Source of the DNA: CALMEC01 sp031376485
Lineage (GTDB): Bacteria; Actinomycetota; Thermoleophilia; Miltoncostaeales; Miltoncostaeaceae
Assembly: GCA_031376485.1 (NCBI GenBank)
Contig: JANMDV010000082.1
Location: 1 to 5,706 of the forward strand
Length of the DNA: 5,706 nucleotides
Direction of reading: 5' to 3'
The position numbers and the translations under genes are program-made. Below the pieces are notes generated by a model that worked only from the letters and a program-made list of their open reading frames with translations, had not been told where the DNA came from and did no database searches. Below, in pieces: positions 1-4,422 of the stretch; the stretch's first letter is position 1, and every line of letters starts with the position of its first letter.

Positions 1-132
1 CAGACCCTGTCGAGCCGCTTCAAGGATGCGTTCGAGGGTCCCACCGACTGGTCCTGGTCCTGCGGCGGACCGTTCCTGCGGGGCCAGGGTCACTACCGCG
101 ACAACATCGTGGTGACCGCGCTGCCGGTGTAG
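1..132 (+). CDS. C-terminal end of an unrecognised protein (partial)
   Basis: The frame is open from the first base of the window to a TAG at 130-132 and gives 43 residues, ending in VVTALPV. The segment is rich in aromatic residues and glycine (TDWSWSCGGPF around residues 16-25) and has GC-rich third positions, so it reads as genuine coding sequence. I do not recognise the family. No membrane segment is visible in the part present. A strong GC-rich hairpin starts 7 bases after the stop and probably ends the transcript, so this gene is not co-transcribed with anything downstream. The start and most of the protein lie outside the window. Confidence 0.6.
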   Translation, partial: QTLSSRFKDAFEGPTDWSWSCGGPFLRGQGHYRDNIVVTALPV

Positions 133-139
133 TTCGGGC

Positions 140-169
140 GCTGCCGCGGTCCACTCGGGCCGCGGCAGC
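140..169 (+). terminator. Strong GC-rich hairpin, probable terminator
   Basis: A perfect 10-bp inverted repeat, GCTGCCGCGG (140-149) and CCGCGGCAGC (160-169), encloses a 10-nt loop and begins 7 nt after the stop of the upstream gene. There is no T-run after it, as is common for actinobacterial terminators. Because the hairpin is symmetric it could also stop transcription from the minus strand. Confidence 0.6.
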
Positions 170-179
170 CGGCATCGGG

Positions 180-299
180 CTATGGCTCGGCCTGCCGCAC
201 CCTGAACTCGAGCGCGCGGACAAGGTCGTCGCGAGCCTTCCCACGCCACGGCGACCCTCCGTCGCGGATGTCGTCCAGCATCCAGGAGGCGAACAGGGT
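180..299 (-). pseudogene. C-terminal gene fragment A, cut off at palindrome 1
   Basis: On the minus strand a frame is open from 299 to a TAG at 182-180. It encodes LFASWMLDDIRDGG, then SPWRGKARDDLV, then RALEFRVRQAEP. The composition (alternating charged and hydrophobic residues, GC-rich wobble bases) resembles the end of a real protein. Going upstream, the frame hits a TGA (302-300) inside the palindromic repeat at 298-331. An ATG at 281-279 would give a 33-residue peptide but has no Shine-Dalgarno sequence. I read this as the 3' remnant of a gene broken at the repeat. The family is not recognised, and a short independent gene is possible but less likely. Confidence 0.35.
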
Positions 300-331
300 T
301 CACCTCCTGGTGCCAGGCACCGCAGGTGAAT
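291..331 (+). repeat. REP-like palindrome, copy 1
   Basis: The 34-bp core at 298-331 has outer arms GTTCACC (298-304) and GGTGAAT (325-331) and an inner palindrome GGTGCCAGGCACC (309-321), with spacers of 4 and 3 nt. A conserved GAAC (291-294) lies 3 nt upstream of the left arm. The longer left flank GGAGGCGAAC is shared with copy 2. The 4/3 spacer asymmetry and the central A define an orientation, called A here. The unit is shared with copies at 581-621, 644-684 (inverted) and 4244-4285, and with the copy split by the IS110 element. Confidence 0.85.
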
Positions 332-360
332 GGAGCTGACCAATCGCCCGGGAAGGTGCA

Positions 361-624
361 TCAAGCCAGTAGGGGATCAACCACTACCCGGCTGTTTTCA
401 ACCGATAGCCAACCACCGTTGGTGAGGGCCTCCTCAAACTCATCGATCGGGAACGCGGCCCCGGTCAGGCGGAGCCGTACCAGCTCGAACAGGTCCCACG
501 ATCTCAGGACCAGGATCTCAGCGCGGCGCGCATGCGCCCGAACATTCGCCGCCGGCTCCTCCTGGCGCCGTGGCGGAGGCGAACTCAGTTCACCTCGGGG
601 TGCCAGGCACGCCGGGTGAATCGC
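361..624 (-). pseudogene. C-terminal gene fragment B (unknown protein), no start codon
   Basis: A minus-strand frame is open from 624 to a TGA at 363-361. Its last 52 residues read like a real protein C-terminus, including LRSWDLFELVRLRLTG, AAFPIDEFEEAL, NGGWLSVEN and SRVVVDPLLA. Acidic and hydrophobic residues alternate in a helix-like pattern. The frame runs through palindrome 2 to a TGA at 627-625. I find no ATG, GTG or TTG in frame before the protein-like part, so no full gene can start here. It is best read as the 3' remnant of a gene whose 5' part is lost. The convincing segment is about 361-560. The family is not recognised. Confidence 0.35.
581..621 (+). repeat. REP-like palindrome, copy 2
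   Basis: The core at 588-621 has outer arms GTTCACC (588-594) and GGTGAAT (615-621). The inner part, GGTGCCAGGCAC (599-610), is followed by G instead of the last C. GAAC lies at 581-584, 3 nt before the left arm, and the longer flank GGAGGCGAAC (575-584) matches copy 1. Orientation A. It forms an inverted pair with copy 3, separated by 22 nt. Confidence 0.85.
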
Positions 625-643
625 TCAAGCGAGCAAGAGAAGC

Positions 644-684
644 GTTCACCGAAGGTGCCTGGCGCCGGGAGGTGAACAACGTTC
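644..684 (-). repeat. REP-like palindrome, copy 3 (inverted)
   Basis: The core at 644-677 has perfect outer arms GTTCACC (644-650) and GGTGAAC (671-677). The inner palindrome is GGTGCCTGGCGCC (654-666), with spacers of 3 then 4 nt. The central T, the reversed spacers and a GTTC at 681-684 (GAAC on the minus strand, again 3 nt from the arm) show that it is reversed relative to copies 1, 2 and 4. With copy 2 it makes a doublet like the paired REPs of BIMEs. Confidence 0.85.
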
Positions 685-774
685 AGGGACGGCCCGGGAG
701 CGCGGGTCGTCGTCACCGATCTCACCGAAGTCCTGCCATCGCTCGATGCACATCTCGCCGGTGAGAGACCGCGC
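676..774 (+). pseudogene. Possible gene fragment C next to palindrome 3
   Basis: In the frame that reopens after a TGA inside palindrome 3 (673-675), the plus strand reads DGPGARVVVTDLTEVLPSLDAHLAGE (688-765) before turning into implausible cysteine- and serine-rich sequence. VVVTDLxEVLP resembles the strand and loop after motif I in class I methyltransferases of the METTL21/nicotinamide-methyltransferase type, but the piece is too short to assign. There is no start or natural stop, so at most this is a remnant. The rest of 770-860 shows nothing I can assign. Confidence 0.2.
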
Positions 775-866
775 CGTTGCTCATCCAGTCGGGCGTCTTT
801 CGGCGACCCCTTCGGGCAGGGCCCGTGTCCGGGGGGTGCGTGCAGGTGCAAGCATCTGCGCTCACG

Positions 867-1610
867 ATGGGAGGGGAGTACTCTCGCTCTGAGAGGAGGT
901 CCGCTATCGCGCGTGAAGCAGACAGATTCGAATTACCGCTCTACACCTACTCGGAGGGAGCCCGCTTTCTCGGCGTGCCAACGACGACGTTCGCCAACTG
1001 GGCGAAGGGATATGTCCGTCGGCAGCCCGGTCGACCGCCCTCCATTGGCGAGGCGATCATCACGAGCGCTCCTGCCAAGGCGGGAGACCCGTCCATTCCT
1101 TTCATTGGCTTGGCTGAGGCGATGGTCCTCGCCGCGTTCCGACGCGCCGGGGTGAGCCTGCAGCACATCCGAGCCGCCGTCGCAAAGCTCGAAGAAGAAA
1201 TCCACGTCGAGCACGCCCTCGCGTCCCGCAGGGTGTTCACCGACGGCGCGGTGATTCTCTTCGACTACGCCGGCACCACAAGCGACGAGAAGCTCGCCGG
1301 GTTGACCGAGGTCGTCTCGCAACAAAGGGTCTTCGCTCCCGTGATCCGCCAGTACCTTAAGCGCATTGAATACGCTCACGACGGTTGGGCAACCTCGATC
1401 GTGTCTCCTGCGACCGATCGGGAGATCGTCAAGATCGACCCCGGCCGAGCGTTCGGTCAACCGATATTCGTTCACGGCGCCGCCCGGGTTGAAGACGTAA
1501 TCGACAGATGGCGTGCCGGCGACTCCCTCACCTCGGTCGCAGCCGACTTCGGGGTGCCGGTCGCAGACGTCGAGGACATTCTGCGTGTCGCCGTCCCCGT
1601 CGCGGCCTAA
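867..1610 (+). CDS. HTH and DUF433-domain antitoxin of a VapBC-like module
   Basis: Predicted antitoxin that neutralises the PIN-domain toxin encoded immediately downstream and probably represses the operon. It is 247 residues long from the ATG at 867. An N-terminal helix-turn-helix (about residues 25-50, LYTYSEGARFLGVPTTTFANW) is followed by a second helical, MerR-like segment (about 78-112, GLAEAMVLAAFRRAGVSLQHIRAAV). The C-terminus (about 190-243) is a DUF433 domain: DREIVKIDP, then GQPIFVHGAARVEDVIDRW, then the HTH-like SVAADFGVPVADVEDIL. Long HTH-plus-DUF433 proteins beside PIN toxins are an established arrangement. The start is uncertain. ATG 867 has no clear ribosome site, whereas a GGAGGT (895-900) precedes an in-frame ATC at 906 that would give an N-terminus typical of the family. 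The frame is also open upstream to a TTG at 777. The 3' end overlaps the toxin start by 26 nt. Confidence 0.85.
   Translation: MGGEYSRSERRSAIAREADRFELPLYTYSEGARFLGVPTTTFANWAKGYVRRQPGRPPSIGEAIITSAPAKAGDPSIPFIGLAEAMVLAAFRRAGVSLQHIRAAVAKLEEEIHVEHALASRRVFTDGAVILFDYAGTTSDEKLAGLTEVVSQQRVFAPVIRQYLKRIEYAHDGWATSIVSPATDREIVKIDPGRAFGQPIFVHGAARVEDVIDRWRAGDSLTSVAADFGVPVADVEDILRVAVPVAA
1572..1587 (+). promoter_or_regulatory. Ribosome binding site inside the antitoxin gene
   Basis: GAGGA at 1572-1576, 8 nt before the GTG at 1585, lies within the last codons of the antitoxin. It decides the toxin start and would couple toxin synthesis to translation of the antitoxin. Confidence 0.55.
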
Positions 1611-1986
1611 CTACTTCGTCGACCGGAGCCTCGGGCGCCACGACCTCCCAACGACCCTCCGTGCCCTGGGGTGGGACCTCCTCACCCACCACGAGCTGTA
1701 CGGACCACGAGACGAGGACGTTCCCGACGTCGAATGGTTGGAATACTGCGGACAAAATGATCTTCCGGTCCTGACGAAGGACAAGCGCCTGCGGCACCGA
1801 CCCGCTGAGATCGCAGCCATCCGGTCGTTCGGGGTTCGGGCGTTCGTGCTGACGTCTGGATCGCTCCGAGCTGACCAACAGGCCGAGCGGTTCCACAAGA
1901 ACGCCAAGGCCATCGACGCTGCAGCGGCCGGAACGGGACCGGTGGTCTACGCCGTCCACGCCGACCGGATCCTCCTGGCCGCATGA
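1585..1986 (+). CDS. VapC45-like PIN-domain toxin (putative RNase)
   Basis: Predicted PIN-like ribonuclease toxin of 133 residues, partner of the DUF433 antitoxin upstream. It shows the PIN pattern of dispersed acidic residues: D11 in YFVDRSLGRHDLP at the end of strand 1, the acidic stretch D41-E48 leading into DVEWLEYCG, and D64 in VLTKDKRLRHRP. The last motif is characteristic of the DUF5615/VapC45 branch of PIN proteins. PIN enzymes coordinate Mg2+ through such residues and cleave RNA; the target of this one is unknown. I chose the GTG at 1585 because GAGGA lies 8 nt upstream (1572-1576), the protein then begins a few residues before strand 1 as usual in the family, and the 26-nt overlap implies translational coupling. 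The length is normal and all key acids are present, so it should be active. Confidence 0.8.
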   Translation: MSPSPSRPNYFVDRSLGRHDLPTTLRALGWDLLTHHELYGPRDEDVPDVEWLEYCGQNDLPVLTKDKRLRHRPAEIAAIRSFGVRAFVLTSGSLRADQQAERFHKNAKAIDAAAAGTGPVVYAVHADRILLAA

Positions 1987-1988
1987 GG

Positions 1989-2010
1989 GTAGGACCCCAG
2001 TAGGACCCCA
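1989..2010 (+). repeat. 11-bp tandem duplication, possible integrase arm sites
   Basis: GTAGGACCCCA occurs twice back to back (1989-1999 and 2000-2010), starting 2 nt after the toxin stop. Short tandem direct repeats about 60-100 nt from a tRNA 3' end are typical of arm-type sites bound by tyrosine integrases. The tRNA-Thr remnant at 2068-2117 makes this reading attractive. No integrase gene is present in the window, so it is an inference. Confidence 0.4.
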
Positions 2011-2067
2011 GCAGAGAGTCGACGGAGCATAAATGGCTGATTAGCAAGGTACATCACCGCGGTCACG

Positions 2068-2117
2068 CTTCACTCGTAATGATGGGGTCCGGGGTTTGAG
2101 TCCCCGCGTCGGCTCTA
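2068..2117 (+). pseudogene. 3' half of tRNA-Thr(CGU), candidate attachment-site remnant
   Basis: The sequence contains an anticodon arm with 7-nt loop CTCGTAA (2073-2079, anticodon CGT) on a 5-position stem with one T-T mismatch. This is followed by a 5-nt variable loop and a perfect T stem (CGGGG 2090-2094, CCCCG 2102-2106) around TTTGAGT. Next come an acceptor-like 7-mer CGTCGGC (2107-2113) and a discriminator T. The T loop lacks the conserved C56 (T instead). No correctly spaced 5' acceptor strand or D arm is found upstream. A tRNA lacking its 5' half but keeping the 3' half is what integration of a phage or integrative element into a tRNA gene leaves at one end. CCA is not encoded. It is unlikely to be a functional tRNA. 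Confidence 0.6.
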
Positions 2118-2188
2118 CGAAAGCCCCGATCGATGTGTGGCTCGGACTGTGCTGCGTCAGGAAATTCTCGAAGAAGATGTGGCGAGGA

Positions 2189-2215
2189 TGTCGAGACCGG
2201 CCTGGCGGCTCCGTC
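2189..2215 (+). promoter_or_regulatory. Candidate ECF42-type promoter of the DGPF/sigma operon
   Basis: TGTCGA (2189-2194) and CGTC (2212-2215) are separated by 17 nt and lie about 50 nt before the ATG at 2266. From memory, ECF42 sigma factors recognise a TGTCGA-type -35 and a CG(A/T)C-like -10, and their targets are the neighbouring DGPF genes. The site therefore suggests autoregulation by the sigma factor encoded second in the operon. The match was made by eye. Confidence 0.45.
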
Positions 2216-2265
2216 CCAGGGCCAGATGCGGCCACCGTGGCCGCACCGCACCAAGGAGACCCAGC

Positions 2266-2673
2266 ATGACGAAGTACCTGCTTCTCAAGCACTACCGCGG
2301 CGCCCCCGAGGCCGTTAACGCCGTCCCGATGGACCAATGGACCCCGGAGGAGGTCGAAGACCACCTGCAGTTCATGGCCGACTTCGCCGCCCGGCTCGAG
2401 AGCACCGGTGAGTACGTCGACGGCCAGGCTCTCTCGCCCGAGGGCACGTTCGTCCGGTACGACGGGGAGGGCCGACCGCCGGTCACCGACGGGCCCTTCG
2501 CGGAGACCAAGGACCTGATCGCCGGCTGGATGGTGATCGACGTCGACACCTACGATCGCGCGCTCGCGCTCGCCGGCGAGTTGTCGGCAGCCCCCGGAGC
2601 CGACGGCAAGCCGATCCATGAGTGGCTCGAGGTGCGCCCGTTCCTGAGCGCACCGCCGACGGTCACCGAGTGA
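2266..2673 (+). CDS. YciI/DGPF-domain protein
   Basis: A 135-residue protein of the YCII (DGPF) family, with the ferredoxin-like fold common to small dimeric proteins. The signature is clear: MTKYLLLKHYRG as the first strand, then VDGQALSPEG (about 51-60), and the diagnostic DGPFAETKDLIAG at 75-87, followed by WMVIDVDTYDRALALA. The family has no settled biochemical activity. In actinobacteria DGPF proteins are typically encoded beside ECF42 sigma factors and are their main known targets. The ATG at 2266 is chosen because AAGGAG (2253-2258) precedes it by 7 nt and it begins directly at the first strand. The same frame is open from 2137, but that extension has no family resemblance. The stop overlaps the GTG of the sigma gene by 4 nt (GTGA at 2670-2673). 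The protein is complete, soluble and full-length. Confidence 0.93.
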   Translation: MTKYLLLKHYRGAPEAVNAVPMDQWTPEEVEDHLQFMADFAARLESTGEYVDGQALSPEGTFVRYDGEGRPPVTDGPFAETKDLIAGWMVIDVDTYDRALALAGELSAAPGADGKPIHEWLEVRPFLSAPPTVTE

Positions 2674-3845
2674 CCGGACTGGCCAGGGCACATCAGGTGA
2701 TGGACGAACTGCTGCTGAGGGAGCTGACTCCCGCGGTGATCTTCGTCCTCGTGCATCGCGGAGTTGACTTCGCGACGGCCGAGGACGCCGTGCAGGAAGC
2801 ACTCATCCAGGCCGTGCTGACCTGGCCGGACCGGCAGCCCGCCGACCCGAAGGGCTGGCTGGTCACGGTTGCCTGGCGCAAGTTCCTCGACGCCCGCCGC
2901 TCCGAGGTCTCGCGTCGCGACCGGGAGCAGCGGGTCGAGGCCGAGCCGCCGCTCGGACCGACCGAGACCGCAGACGACACGTTGCAGCTCTTCTTCCTGT
3001 GCGCCCATCCGTCGCTGACCCCGGCGTCCGCGGTAGCCCTCACGCTTCGCGCCGTCGGTGGCTTGACCACCCGGCAGATCGCCCAGGCCTATCTCGTGCC
3101 GGAGGCGACGATGGCGCAGCGGATCAGCCGGGCCAAACGCACGATCGGTGACGTGCGGTTCGAGGAGCCCGGCGACCTGGCTACGGTGCTACGGGTGCTT
3201 TACCTGGTCTTCAACGAGGGCTACACCGGCGACGTCGACCTGGCGGCCGAGGCGATCCGGCTCACCCGGCAGTTGGCGTCGATGACCGATGACGACGAGA
3301 CCGCGGGGCTGCTGGCGTTGATGCTGCTGCACCACGCTCGGCGACCGGCGCGGACCCTGCGCGACGGCAGCCTGGTCCCCCTGGCCGAGCAGGACCGCTC
3401 CAGCTGGAACACCTCGCTCATCGCCGAGGGCGTTGCAGTCCTGCAGACAGCGCTGGATCGCGACCGACTCGGTGAGTTCCAAGCCCAGGCTGCTATCGCC
3501 GCCCTGCACGCCGACGCGCCGCGCGCCGAGGAGACCGACTGGGTGCAGATCGTCGGCTGGTACGACGAGCTGCTCCGGCTCACCGAGAGCCCGGTCGTGC
3601 AGCTCAACCGGGCCATCGCGATCGGCGAGGCCGATGGCCCCGTGGCCGGCCTCGCGGCCTTGGCCACCGTGGACCCTGGCCTGCCTCGCCACACCGCCGC
3701 CTCGGCGTACCTTCACGAGAAGGCGGGCGACCTTCGGACCGCGGCACGGCTCTATGCCGACGCCGCCCGGTCCGCCCCCAACCTCGCCGAACGTCACCAC
3801 CTCACCCGGCAGGCCGCGCGGATCAGTCACGCGCTGCGTGGGTGA
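2670..3845 (+). CDS. ECF42-type RNA polymerase sigma factor with TPR-like C-terminal extension
   Basis: Directs RNA polymerase to specific promoters, probably including the one upstream of its own operon. It is 391 residues long, about twice a minimal ECF sigma factor. Region 2 lies around residues 14-80 (FATAEDAVQEAL at 34-45, then PKGWLVTVAWRKFLDARR). Region 4 lies around 108-160 (PASAVALTLRAVGGLTTRQIAQAYLV, then MAQRISRAKRTI). The remainder (about 165-391) is the alpha-helical DUF6596/TPR-like extension typical of ECF42, with FNEGYTGDVDLAAEAIRLTRQL, LLALMLLHHARRPAR, PVVQLNRAIAIGEADG and YLHEKAGDLRTAARLYADAA. No membrane segment is present and no anti-sigma gene is adjacent. ECF42 proteins are thought to be controlled through this extension. 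The GTG at 2670 overlaps the upstream TGA and has no clear ribosome site, so translational coupling is likely. ATG 2700 is an alternative start. The gene appears intact. Confidence 0.9.
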   Translation: MTGLARAHQVMDELLLRELTPAVIFVLVHRGVDFATAEDAVQEALIQAVLTWPDRQPADPKGWLVTVAWRKFLDARRSEVSRRDREQRVEAEPPLGPTETADDTLQLFFLCAHPSLTPASAVALTLRAVGGLTTRQIAQAYLVPEATMAQRISRAKRTIGDVRFEEPGDLATVLRVLYLVFNEGYTGDVDLAAEAIRLTRQLASMTDDDETAGLLALMLLHHARRPARTLRDGSLVPLAEQDRSSWNTSLIAEGVAVLQTALDRDRLGEFQAQAAIAALHADAPRAEETDWVQIVGWYDELLRLTESPVVQLNRAIAIGEADGPVAGLAALATVDPGLPRHTAASAYLHEKAGDLRTAARLYADAARSAPNLAERHHLTRQAARISHALRG

Positions 3846-3880
3846 GTCTGTGGTCAACCACTCCCGCAAGACGAACCCCC

Positions 3881-4204
3881 ACCGACAAACCACGACCAGC
3901 AACACCTCGCCGCCCAACGCGACGGCCTGCAAGCACTCGGCGTACCCGCTGAACGCATCTACGTCGACCACGGCCTGACCGGCACCAAACCGCGAACGCC
4001 CTGGCCTGCACCAATCGCTCGCAGCCTGCCGCGCCGGCGACACACTCGTCGTTACCAACACTCGACCCGCTCGCGCGCTTGCTGCCCGACGCACGCGCGA
4101 TCGCCGACGAGTTCGTCCCGGTCACACGCTCGACGATCTACCGCGCAATCGCGCGAGCGGACGGACGCACCGCGCTCGCTTCAGGGGGCGACCCGGCAAC
4201 GTAA
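3881..4204 (+). pseudogene. Degenerate serine resolvase/invertase
   Basis: Remnant of a small serine recombinase of the Tn3-resolvase/invertase type. Reading across three single-base insertions gives STDKHDQQHLAAQRDGLQAL and GVPAERIYVDHGLTGTN. It continues ERPGLHQSLAACRAGDTLVVT, then LDPLARLLPDARAIADEF, then the C-terminal recognition helix VTRSTIYRAIARADGR and a TAA at 4202-4204. The frame breaks are an extra C near 3890, an extra A within 3987-3989 and an extra A at 4060. The N-terminus with the catalytic serine is missing. Between IADEF and VTRST (about 4111-4121) the long helix and linker normally found there are deleted. It cannot make an active recombinase. It marks an earlier transposon or plasmid segment. 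Confidence 0.85.
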
Positions 4205-4229
4205 GCCGCTCCGTCAACGTTACGTTGCC
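4195..4229 (+). repeat. 10-bp perfect inverted repeat over the resolvase stop codon
   Basis: GGCAACGTAA (4195-4204) and TTACGTTGCC (4220-4229) are perfect reverse complements separated by 15 nt. The left arm includes the TAA of the resolvase remnant. It could be a weak terminator, a regulator's operator or the end of a lost mobile element. The sequence alone does not decide. Confidence 0.5.
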
Positions 4230-4243
4230 CCTGGAGGTTAGGC

Positions 4244-4285
4244 GAACCAGGGTTCACCTACCGGTGCCAGGCACGCGTGGTGAAT
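4244..4285 (+). repeat. REP-like palindrome, copy 4
   Basis: The core at 4252-4285 has arms GTTCACC (4252-4258) and GGTGAAT (4279-4285) and inner GGTGCCAGGCAC (4263-4274), in orientation A. GAAC (4244-4247) lies 4 nt upstream of the arm rather than 3. The left flank AGGCGAACCAGG matches copy 1 apart from one inserted C. It lies about 3.6 kb from copies 1-3, so this is an interspersed family and not a local duplication. Confidence 0.85.
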
Positions 4286-4336
4286 GCCGTGCAACTGGAG
4301 CGCGAAGGTAGACCGAGCTTACGTTCATCTTCTCCT

Positions 4337-4376
4337 CTTGCCGGGCGTTACGGCCGCTTGCCGGGCGTTACGGCCG
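4337..4376 (+). repeat. 20-bp tandem duplication
   Basis: The 20-bp unit at 4337-4356 (starting CTTGCCGGGC, ending GTTACGGCCG) is repeated exactly at 4357-4376. A degenerate third start, ATTGCCG, follows at 4377-4383. It lies in non-coding sequence between palindrome 4 and the palindrome split by the IS element. No function is apparent. Confidence 0.8.
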
Positions 4377-4402
4377 ATTGCCGCGAGTCGCCAGCCGATC
4401 TC

Positions 4403-4416
4403 GTTCACCTCGGGTG
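4403..4416 (+). repeat. Left part of REP-like palindrome 5, split by the IS110 element
   Basis: GTTCACC, a 3-nt spacer TCG and GGTG reproduce the first 14 bases of a palindrome in the central-T orientation (3-nt spacer first, as in copy 3). The sequence then diverges abruptly into the IS110 right end. Confidence 0.7.
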
Positions 4417-4422
4417 ATGCTC

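Noticed and set aside
1235..1256. GTTCACC...GGTGATT resembling another palindrome copy inside the antitoxin gene
   Set aside because: It lacks the GGTGCCWGGCACC core and has the wrong length. It is accounted for by codons for VFTDGAVI.
2018..2114. A complete tRNA using GTCGACG (2018-2024) as the 5' acceptor strand
   Set aside because: It can pair with CGTCGGC (2107-2113), but the gap to the anticodon stem is about 23 nt too long and no D arm is evident. Probably chance.
2137..2265. N-terminal extension of the DGPF protein to 2137
   Set aside because: AAGGAG before the ATG at 2266 and the family N-terminus MTKYLLLKHYRG favour the later start. The extension overlaps the candidate promoter.
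3850..3861. GTGGTCAACCAC hairpin after the sigma gene as a terminator
   Set aside because: A short 4-5 bp stem with no T-run; too weak to call.
3189..4094. Long open frame of about 300 codons on the minus strand opposite the ECF42 gene
   Set aside because: It has low-complexity composition typical of the antisense of GC-rich coding DNA. The opposite strand has clear sigma-factor and resolvase homology.
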